From Juglans regia (Eukaryota; Streptophyta; Magnoliopsida; Fagales; Juglandaceae), in assembly GCF_001411555.2 (NCBI RefSeq), contig NC_049914.1, positions 13,118,582 through 13,182,581 on the forward strand: DNA of 64,000 nt. The letters are read 5' to 3'. Shown in pieces: positions 22,501-34,500 of the stretch. Position 1 is the stretch's first letter. The number at the start of each line of letters is the position of its first letter. Position numbers and translations under genes: made by a program. The notes below the pieces were generated by a model. It had not been told where the DNA came from, ran no database searches, and saw only the letters and a list, made by a program, of their open reading frames with translations.

Positions 22501-25500
22501 AAACCGCCACCACCATTGGCTTCACCGACCTCTCTAGGCCCTACCCTACCATTTTTGGATCTTCATTTGCCTCCGTTGAAAAGTGGGTATCTGTGACCCA
22601 CGGCCACAGTGTATTTTCCACTGTGGTGTTGCTCAGACGTCACCACTTGCAGCTTCGTGATCCTTCGAAAATTGCTATATTGCACTGTAAGTATTTTTCA
22701 AAGAATTCTTGTGAATTTAATGTATTTTCTACACTAACGCATTTCACTGTATTTGTTTGACATGCCGGACTGAGTCCGAGGAGTTCGGGGGTCAGATGGA
22801 CTTATGATTGGAGTTGTTTGGGTTGGTTTGATTGGATTGGTTATTGGTTATTGAGGAATGTGGATTGTGTTGGTACATGTGCATATCATTATTTCATGCA
22901 TGATCATGTTTGTAAAGAAAACTGGGTTTTCATGTATTGCATTCATGCTCATGTGTGATTTGGAAAGTTATGATTTTATGTGAGAATATTTTTGGGTGCG
23001 TGTGTATCACGACCCCAAGCCGAGATGGGGCATTATCTCGGTGGAGCTCCTCTGGTTACTCGGGAGCGGAATAAACTGAGTAACGTCCCCTGGATTGTCA
23101 CTGGGCGACAATGGGATCGGACGAGAGATTCGTGTCGACTCCGTGGTCCTTCTGCTGGCGGGGACTAAAGGATGCTTGGCTACGTACGCGCTGGGCGCGG
23201 AACTGGGCATCGCTCGTTGCGTAGTGGGTGCTTGGCTACGTACGCGCTGGGCGCGGAACCGAGCATCGCTACGAAGCCAAGACGTGCGGATGGTCCCTAG
23301 GGAAGGCCATGGTGCATAGGTTAATAACGGATTAATTGGCTATTTTCTAGGAAAATAGTGAGTTGGATTTTGTGTAAATCATTTTCTGGGAAAATGTTTT
23401 ACGGATTATTTTGGGCCAAATGGGATTTTGGCGTGTGTTGGAAAATTATCATTTTCGGGAAAAATGATGTTTTGAGGAAAAATGCATATTTCATCATATG
23501 CATGCATGTTGATTGCATTAAATGCATTTTATTCCTGAGAATTATTTGAGTTATACTTACCTACGGTACCATTATGTGGTAACGCAGATTTTGATGCAAA
23601 TGAGGAGGAGGAGGGCGAGCTTGAGGAGACGGCTCCGCCCGAGGAGTGATCTGGAATCACTAGCTTTGTTATTTTATTTTACTCGTTTGTATTTTGGGAC
23701 ATATGTTAAACTTTATTTTGGATGACTGTATAACTATTTTTAAACTTCACTGATGTTTAGATTGTATTTAAATTCTGGTACTTAGTTAACTAATCCGCTG
23801 CGTTGTTATTGTACACTGTTGCATGTACACACACTTGGCACTTTCGTTGGGATGTGTGACGGTGTTGTCATCATCCCGGCGTCTCGATTCCCGTGTTTTC
23901 CTTACATGGGGGTCGGGGGCGCTACAGATAACGCCTAATAACGATTTAACTTCAAACACAACACTTTTTAAGGGGCTGAACAAAGCTTGTCCTTAGGGCC
24001 TATTCTCAGTCACAGAGAATACAAGCGATGAAAAACTTGTAAGAAACTCCAACTTGCAGTCTTGTGCCACTTTGACAAAACCCACATCCCACTAAGGAGA
24101 ATCACTCAAAAACTGTTAATGGTGAGCAACATAATCTTCCTTAAAACGAGCAATGTTAAATTATTTCGAGAGAGCTGCCTTAAGAACTTGATCCCCACAC
24201 CAAACGTCTTGTCAAAAACACTATCTTTGATCCATCTCCCACTACGTGCCTAAAGGGTGTGAACTCCCCCCATCTCCTCCCAATACTTTTCTACAGACCT
24301 ACGACATGCAATCTATTGAGCTCATTAGAACTCCATCCACCCCATTCTCCAAAAGCTCTCTTTTTCCCTTCTTAGCATAATGTTGTAGCCATTTTCCAAG
24401 AGAGCTCAATTGAACCACATCAAACTAAAGACCCCCAATTCTTCAACAGAGATTGGAGACCACACCTTAGACGACTTTACCAAATGAAATCTATTATCCT
24501 CCTCACAATACCCACAAAAAACCTTGTTGTAAGTTCTCCAAATAATGTTTTTAACCTACAGGAAGTGGGAAGAGGGAACAAAATAAATAGGCAAGTTCAA
24601 CAAGGTACTATTAATCAAGGAAATCCTACCACCCTTCAATAAATACCATCGTTTCCATTTGGCCAATCAATGTTCTCCATATTCTAAAGAATCTAATCCC
24701 AAATAAACTTTGCTATAAGTCATGGTCAATTAAGCAACCCTACATCATAAAACGCTCTCCAGACTTTCTACAATCTCATTATTACCAATAGGGAGCAATT
24801 CAAATTTGGCCAGTTCAACTTTTAGGATAGATATTGCTTCAAACATACAAAAATATGGAAGATACCAAGGATGGTTAGGTTTGCCTCGTAGAAAACCAAC
24901 GTATCATCTGTGAATAACACGTTAGAAATCAATAAACCATTTACCATATCAGAGATAATTTTGCTGAAGCACCTCCATGACAATATCATTTTGGGCTCTC
25001 TTGATGGGTCGCAAGTCATTGATATTAACTACCCCTAGCTTCTTAGAATGGAAGCAATAAAGGTTACATTGAGGATTTTAACAAACTTGATCTTAGCATG
25101 AAAGTCCTGAAACCATTCCATAATATTATCCTTCACCACATCGCAACAAGCTTGGAAGAAAGCCTTAGATAAGCCATCAAGCTCTAGGGGCGTGTTTCCA
25201 TTCAAAGCTCCTCTCACCTCAAGTATCTTGATTTCCTCAAAACTTTCTCTCTATCCACATTGTGTCAACCTCAACAAGGGAATCTAAAGAAACATCATCC
25301 AACTTGGGCCTCTACCTAAACTATTAGCCATACAAATTTTCATAGAATTGCATAAGATAGTCATCAATCTCAGTTGGTTAGAATAAACTCTACTGTTCAC
25401 AGACAAGGAGTCGATAGAATTGTTCTTCTGATTAAAATTGGCTAAATTGATTAAGATTGTCGGGTTGGAAGAGGCCATACCTATCAAAAGGGGGAAGATT

Positions 25501-28500
25501 AATCCTTATTAAAAGCACCTTTTTCAATCTTCCCACTTATTATCTTTCTTTATTCTCATTACCAATTGATGTGGCAAATCGGTTTGAGAAGTTGTTTAGA
25601 GCACTTTTGTGGGGTGGTATGGGAGAGGAAAATAAATTTCATCTTGTGAGTTGGCATAGGGTGTGCTGTCTGATTGAGAGTGGAGGATTGGGGGTGCGAA
25701 ATTTGAAGAATTTTAATAAGGCACTATTAGGGAAGTGGTTGTGGAGGTATCAAATGGAAGGGGATTCGTTGTGGAGAGAGGTTGTTGATCGAAAGTATGG
25801 ATGTGATTAGGGGGGATGGTGCTATAAGGAGGATAGGGGATCTTATGGTGTGTGCTTGTGGAAATATTTTAGAAAGGGGTGGGATAGTTTTGTAAAACAT
25901 ATTAAGTTTGAGGTTGGAGAGGGTGAAAGAATTCGTTTTTGGTTCGATGAATGGTGTGGTGAGAGAGCTCTTCATTCTGTTTTCCCAGTTGCTTTCAGAT
26001 TGGTTGGAAATCAGCAGGCTACTGTTTCAGAGGTGTTGAGTCGTGCGCATTATAATGTTATTTTCACTAGAAATGTTCAGAATAGGGAACATGATGAGAT
26101 TGCAGATTTTTTCAGTTTCTTGTATTCTCTGACTCTAGGAGGAAATGAGAGGGGTCGAATGCTGTGGAAACACACGGGGAGCAAAAAGTTTTCAACTAAA
26201 TCTTATTATAAGGTGTTATCTATTCAGCAGCAATTCTCTTTTCCGTGGAAGAGTCTTTGGAGGGTTTTTGTGCCGTCAAAAGTTGCCTTTTTTACTTGAA
26301 CAGTCGCACTCGGGGAGATTTTGACAGGTGAGAATTTGAGGAGACGTGGCATATTGTTATGGAGTGGTGCTTCATGTGTAAGAAAATTGGTGGATCAATT
26401 GATCATTTACTTACATTGTGAGGTGGCTAGGGAGTTATGGGTTGGTGTTCTAAGTAAAGCTGGGTTGAGTTGGGTTATGCCAATGAGAGTAGTGGATCTA
26501 CTAGCATGTTGGAATAGGCAGCATAGTAGCTCTCAGTTGGCAGTGGCATGGAGGATGATTCCTTTGTGCATAATGTGTTGTTTATGGATGGAAAGGAATG
26601 AGAGGTGCTTCGACAACAAGGAGCGAAATGTAGAGGATATCTGGAAATTGTTTGTGTCTTCTTTGCTGCAGTGGTTTTCGGCTATTGTCCTTGGGAGGGA
26701 ATGCTCATGAGTTTTTGTTTTCTTTTCAGGTTTCTAGAATGCAATTAGGTGTTTCTTTTGTATGCTCCATGTGTACATGAGCTTCGCCTAGTTTCATTCA
26801 ATAAAGTTTCTTACTTATCAAAAAAAAAACTTTGTGCACTTGTCACTTTCTCTTAGCCTCAATTTCTCCCCTTTCTCTAAAGGATCCAAGTTTTTAGCTT
26901 GATTTACAAAAACAAATTTCTACCCATCCAAATTTTCGAACACCTACCTCTTCATTCCACCATTTAAATCGGCCTTCAAAGCTTTGAGTTAACTCACCAA
27001 AACATGGGAACCAAGAAAACAATAAGAGTCCCACCATTGTTTTACACTTTCCACAATGCCTCTATCTTTAACTGCATATTTTTATATTTAAAAGCTCTTT
27101 TCACTGACGAGAATACATTTGCATCAAGGAGACTAGGAATATAGTCCAAATAAAGCCTTGGAAACTAAGCTTCCCAATCTGAGGATATGAGAAATCTATT
27201 GATATGGGGACATGAGGGGGTATCTCAAATATTAGAACAAGTGAAGCTCCCACCAACTAAACAAAGATCAGTGAGATTTTGTTCAAAAATTAAATTTGAG
27301 AATTCAATCATAGCGGAACAAGAATGTGCTTCAATAGACCCATCACCAAGGAATGGATAGAGTCATTTCATTCTCAAGCCAATATGTAGAGCACACCATC
27401 CACATCACTTAAATGGTAAGATTTAGTTTATAAGATTCAAATTTTAAAACTTATCTTCTAAATCAAATTATGCTATGTAAGCACTTAATTATGTGTGCTC
27501 TACACACCGGCTTGAGAATAGAATTTTTCAAATGGATAACATCGAAATCACCACTAATGCACCGTGGCATATCCCATAGAGTGACCATACTTTCCAAATT
27601 TCTCTACAAAAGCCTTGTGACATGGTCTGAATTGGGGCCATAAATGCTCAGAAGCCATTCAAAATGGATTACAAACATTTTTAGAATAGCAAGCTACGAC
27701 GAACTCCCCCCCAAAAATATTCTTGTTCCACCACCCTTCTATCAACATAAGCAAGATCCCTTTAGAGGCTCCACCAGAATCCAGAAAACACCAATCCACA
27801 TGTTACAACCCCACAGACACTGTACAATACTACATACCATATACCAGAAGGCATAGTTCCTCATCCTAAGCTGTATCTCTACCCCATTCAATCCTTTAAT
27901 TTTCCAAAAAAAATATGTTACGCTTCATATAAGAGTCTAAGACCATTAACACGGCTCCCCTTGGTTTATTGACTAGAATTTTCTAGTTTGGAATCATAAT
28001 TAATAGAGCATGACAATCGTTTCATCTCGCTATGGCCCTTGATGTTAGATTCAGAATCAAAACCACATAATGATGAAAGCTCTTAACTTTGTTCAAAACC
28101 CAATCTGATGTCACTATCCCTCTACCTGAATTCACATGCTCAGTAGGCAGACAAATTTTTGAAGGCTCACAATTAATGAGGTCTTTCAAAATTTGAATTT
28201 GTCCCCCATTCAAAAAAAGGTCCCAATTTCATTGCTCAAGCCTCTCCAACCCCTAAAGAAAAATGCTTCCCCCTAGTCACTAGAGACCGAGGCTCATCGA
28301 CAACAATGAAAGCTCCTGAATAGGAACAACATGTAAAACATGTTCTTCTAGACATTCAACACTACCAGGAATGGAGATGCACCAACCTCACAGAGGCCTA
28401 TGCCATATACTACCATCGCCACCTCCATATTTACCCACACTGCTAGAAGAAAGATCTGTGGGTCATGGAGTAGAAGTGGGATGTGAAAGAAGTCAGGCTA

Positions 28501-31500
28501 GATTTTGCTCCAACAAATAGCCAATGTTGATATTGATCAGCGAATCTTAACACTGTGGCTGAGCCACCAGAACTTCATCAACCGTTGATGAAGGGAATGA
28601 GTCTACAGAAAATTGGACCCATCTCAAAGTTATAAGCCGTGGATGAGGAAGAAGCCTGGATCTGCAAAACAATCCTTTAAGATTGGATTATGCTGGGCTG
28701 GGTTTTGCTAATAATACTTCAACTATCAGGACCTTTCCTTTAGCATAAGCCTTGTTAAAAGGGCCTTAGAAGGGATCACTTTACTGGCCCAAAAGAATTG
28801 AGCTTAGAACTAAAATAGACCTCCTAGGAGACTTAGGCCTTGGCTGGAACAAACTGTATATGGCCTTATTTTGGCCCAAGTGGCATTCAGCCCATGCCCA
28901 CTTTAATCTAACAACACAATCACCTCCCCTCTAATATTTAGTAGCTAGCTCCTCATCATACAACGAGTATCGTGCATCTTCCTCTCTGTACTACCATTCA
29001 ATACACTATATGCACCAGAAGGAACATTTTTGGCAAAAGAGTTGCCCTGGCCCAACTAAAGCCTCTGCATGGGACTGCTTCTCAACCATAACAATCAGTT
29101 TTTCAGTATCACCTCTGAGGAATAACCCACCATAACGGATTTTGGGGACTACAAAAAGACTGCTCTATTTCCCTCGCTGATGAAAGACTGGAAAAAAAAA
29201 ACCACATTACAAAGCTCTCTAGCAAATTCATTCCATCTCCTCTAACTTCTAGAATGATGAGATGTCAATTAGGACGACCACCTCCTTACTCTAAAAGGGC
29301 CAAATATAAATCATGAAAATTAGAACATCACAAAGCAATGAAGGTTTTGTTTCCTGCTTGAGAAGATCATACAAAGTCCAGAAACTTATCAGCTAAGCTT
29401 CCAAGGTGACCAACAGCCATCCAAGACTACCTTTTCCCATAAGAACTGTTTGACTGTCAAACTCAAATACCCCATAATTGATAACACAAAACAATTCAAT
29501 AGGAAAATGAAACACAAATCAATTTTTCATATAAATTAGAAGCTGATAATCCAATTTACAAAACGAAAGCCCATGCTATAGTCACTTGAATACCCATTCC
29601 TTTTGGGCTTCCTTTTCAAGAGGCTTAGAGACTTGGGCTTTCGATTGATTGAATACAGGGATTGAATGGAGTAGATATTTGGAAGACAAGAAACGCATGA
29701 AAATTGAAGATGCAATACCCTGTAAATAATTTTTTTTCTAGGTACAATACCCAGTAAATAATAATAACAAGAAACAAGAACTATAGTGGTTAATGTTTCT
29801 TGTTATTCTTAGTTGTGAATTCGTCAACAAAAGAAATTGGTTACAAAAATAATCTTCTTAGCACTGTGATTCCATAGTTTCTAATCCCAAGAGAATATAC
29901 TAACCTTAGATATATATGGTATGAGCTTAAACCTTGAGTTTCTATATGCATCATCCCCCTTGATGAAATTTTCTAGCAAGGGCGCATCTGCCACAGCAGT
30001 ATTCATCATATAATACAGAGCAAGGCTATATGTTGTTGAGCCTGGGACCTGATCACAGTATATTACTTGATTATTACTGATTCAGAAGAACAGAAAAAAG
30101 TAATAATATAGACATAAACAAAAGACTGAATTGACCTGTATGTTTACAATGAAGAAGAACTCCGGCCCACCCTGTGCTGCATATTTCTGCCAACAAAGCT
30201 TGTAAAATTTATTTTCAATCACAAAGATAATCATGCAAATGAAGTTAGTGCAATTAATTTAGATGATCATAGCTATGAATCAATACCAATAACAAATATA
30301 CATGCAACTAACCTGAGGTGGAACTACGATCTTTTCACTTGTGGGGGGGGGGGGGGGGGGGTTGTAAGTACATTATCACAGCAATACTATAATCTCTCTC
30401 TATATTTGTGCACATTTATGTAGAAGAAAAACAGACAATTGTTAAATTAATTCCATAAAAAGTTATACGCCATGACTATGTACAAAAGTTTAATATCTAT
30501 ACAATCATTTCAAAAGATGATTTTTCTACTCTCCCACAGTAAGTTGTAATTCTTGTTTCTTGAAGCGTTGTAGTCATCAAAACTGCATGTCTAAATTTAA
30601 CACCGGGATTTATATAGTATTTGGATTTTTGGGTCACATAGTGTTTGTTTCAGACAGACACATGCTAGGGTTTTGAAATACAAGACTGAGAGAACTTTGG
30701 AAAGACTATTGAAAAGCCTACTATTCCGCATACAACCCAAACTTAATTTTCGTTTTGTTTTTTATAGAATTAACCAGTTAAAACTCGAAAGGAGTTATCT
30801 TGGAGTAGCCAAAATTAACTTAGGGGCACTTTATACAAAAAGCTAGTAAGAGTTGAAAAAGTTTTGGGGGGCCAAGCAATAAGGTAGTTCTGCCCCTGCA
30901 AGTAACTATCAACCTGAACAATGCTCCCAGGACGGCCTGCAAGATCATCTTCTCGCTTGTCAGATTTTAGCCAATCTGCAGCAACCATTTGCATTAAGGT
31001 GTCTTTTGCCTTGACCTAGAAAATAAGCAACAAGCAAATAGAACTATCAATTAAAATTCACCAATCAACACTATAATTCTAACTGTGAAATGAAGCTTTG
31101 GTAATGTTTAAGAGGAATGACATCACTAACTTTAAATTACTACACTGGATTAAAAACTGTAGCAACTACAATCCATGGTATTGATGTCTCTATTATTGTT
31201 TCTGAGAATTATGAACTGAACACTTTCTTTGCTGGGAAAAGTATAGAAAAACACCATATCAATATGTATCGTCGGTACTTAAAAAACATGCTACAGAAAA
31301 ACAAATGGAATAATCCATAATCATAAATCAGGCATTCTCACAGATAACATGCCAATTAGAAATCAAGAACAATGCAATTCTATGCTGATTGAAAGCCAAT
31401 TTTAGGATCTTTCATTGGTGAGCATGATGAACATCTTACTGATACAAGTAAAAGTTTTATAGACCCTTAGTTTGGGTTCATTATTATTTGTTGCGCATAC

Positions 31501-34500
31501 CTTCTTATGGTCATCCAGGTAACTAGGTCCACGAATTAGGAAAGTTGAAGGATCTGCTGCTATCCAGCTGCAAGCCAATGCACAAGATGGGTCTTTTGGA
31601 AGAGTTGTTCCATAGCAGCATGAGATACAGTCTTCCCTTGCCATCTCTTGCAAGTCCATATAGCCCCTCTTGTGAACTGCAGAGCATCATCTCTGGCCAC
31701 AATCAAATCATAAAGGACGAAAACATGGAACTACTTGAGGTCAGAATAAGTGATGTGTACAGATATCAAATATTAATCACCTGCAAGATCATGCAATCTT
31801 TTCACAAGACCAGCAGCAGTTGATAATTTTGTTTGACATATATCCTGTAATCTCAATGCCTCAGTAACTAAGTGAGAAAGCCAAAATCAGTGTGTGCGAA
31901 GTTTAACATCATCTCTTAAAACCGAACACTGAAAGCAAATGTACAACAATTAATACCAAAACTGAAAGGCGTAAAAAGGTGACAATTCTGCATAGTGAGT
32001 TATGTGCACGAAAAGAAATAGGGCTAACATAAGTGGTGAAGAATTTATATCTTCGTCCTAGCATGCATTACAACTGACAAATTGATGGTACAGTGGTCAA
32101 AGTGCACATGATTAAGATCCAGAAAATACTCAAACCAGGATAAACAGCCCAGCCATTTGTATAGTTATATGGTCAATTCACAGAGTTATATGCATAAAAA
32201 ACATAATCATAGCAGCAAAAGACCACTTAATTATGAGTAATCTACAGCACAGACTATCTTCTGCAAACAATTGAAGGTACAGAGAAGTTAAGGACAATGA
32301 TCACAATCATCCAAAGTTTAGACTTTAGACAAACGGATATCTGAGAAAGGCCTCTGTGGCATTTTTTCCCATCATCTCACCAATGACTCGGTCATGATTT
32401 CAGCATGAGCCAAATACTAGTTATACAGAGACACACATCAGATTCCCCAGGAAGATAAGTTCATAGCAGAAGGGAGATCAGATTCCCCAGGAAGATAAGT
32501 TCATAGCAGAAGGGAGTTTTCTCCCAACTCTAGATACCCTTAAATTACAATTTTAAATCCCTAAGTGAAAGAGAAGGTCTCTTTCTGAGTTTTTTCAACC
32601 AGTTGATCGTGACTTAAGCACATCATTGGAACCAATATGATTCAAATGCCAGTTAAACTAGAAGATGTCATCATGCCATAACAGAAAAGCCTTTACTCTA
32701 GACTCCCTTTACTAGTTACATATGCAATGAGAACAATCTTCAAACATATTGTACCTGGGAGTATATATCTGGACCAAAATCAGAAGTCTGGCTATTTTCA
32801 GATTGATCGCATTCAGATGGTTCTGGGACATCAAAAAATTCATCAGCAGCATCATTCAAGCCAACAAGGCTTCCATGTTCCGAAGGTGTTTTCTCCATTT
32901 CCTCGGCAATATTTTCCTTGGTCTTCCCATCCCCTGTCAGTACTCTGAAATCAACCGTGCTAGCCCCTTCAATCTGATTCAATCTAGTGTTTCTAGTCAA
33001 CTCTCCTGAAGAGAAATCGGGAGATGTATAATTTCCTAGTTTTCCTCTAAACATCTCTCGTAATGCTGCATGTGAAAAGCAATAAAATGGATAAAAAAAA
33101 TCAACAACTGATAAAAAAAAATAAAAAAATAAAAACCCATCTAGAGTGGAAAGCTACCAGCAACTCTCCCAAGCATACGGATGGTAATAGATCGTGCTGA
33201 AGAGTGTCGTAGATAAGATTTCCAGAATTTCCAATCAATAGCAAGCATATGCTTTACAACTGATTGTTTCCCTTCATTCACAGGCGATATAACATACCCT
33301 CCACCTGTAATAGGCAGAAGCATTCATCCCCCAATTGTTTCCATTGGTAACAGTAAAAATAGGATTCCAAAACCAGCAATGTAAAGGTACAATATTATAA
33401 AACGATGCATGTCATAACATTACGAGTTGAATGATGATGATAATAACTAAATCACAGTGAAGAAAGTTCCATACCGGGTTACTGAATACATGCTTACAAA
33501 TTGACTACATATGATGCAATAAAATCCATGAGGTGGAAAAAACTTGAAGGATGACGGTAATATCTAAATCACAGTATAAGAAAATTCCATTGCATGTCAC
33601 GTATAGAAAATCCATGAGGTCTAGACATTTATTTTATCAAATTTTAAGCATACATTACTTTTAAGGCAGGCACGGACATAGCCTCTCTGAGGTGGACACT
33701 TCTTGTGAAACACAGAATGATAGAGAATAACTGTGAAAGGAAAAACCAAAGGAAGTTACATTGCTGATACAGATAGATCAGTTGATAAAACAATATTTAC
33801 ATATTTATCCAAAACATTACTACCATATGTTCCATCCTCCTCCCTTCTCCAATAACGTCGCAATAATAAATCTCTTCGCTTCATCCCCCTGCATAGGAGG
33901 ATATGTCAATGACAGATACTACACCCCCACCCTGGAAAAAAATAGAAAAAGAAAAAGAAAACAATAGTCTTAAATTTGATCTAACCAAGGTAACCAATCA
34001 CTATATAATTGCTTGTGAATAATATCAGTATGACCATCAAGGTGCTCAATCACACTGCCCTTGTAGAAACAGAAGTCCCATCTGCAAGAAAATTTGTAGA
34101 GTTCAATGTTTAGTAACTAACAAGATATTTAGATATGTTTTCAATTTATCATTGCAATTAAATGATGGACAATAAGAACTTCAAAATATGAAGCTACAAG
34201 ATAAGGAGACCATGGGTATCCCACTTACTCTGATCTTGAGGAACAAAGAGACATAAGTGTCCGGAAAATGTCTTCCGAAGTTACATCCACCACACCCACA
34301 GCCATTATTGCTGGATGATCATCCCACTGCCAGAGAAGGGAACATGTGTAACAAATAAAATGCAAACAATAACTGGTGAATAGAAAATCCACCAACCTTC
34401 ATACAAGAATCCCGATCTTTAGCTTCTTTAAATAGTCGTAGACCTGCATATATACCATAATCTCGTACATGCAACTTCAGCTAACTACAATGACATATTG

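Noticed and set aside
22027..22760. Gly/Arg- and Pro-rich frames
   Set aside because: These are the GC-rich part of solo LTR 2.
25440..26829. Twin-priming (5' inversion) of a single L1
   Set aside because: Minus-strand L1 sequence continues on the far side of the poly(A) tail, so an insertion into an older L1 explains the head-to-head layout better.
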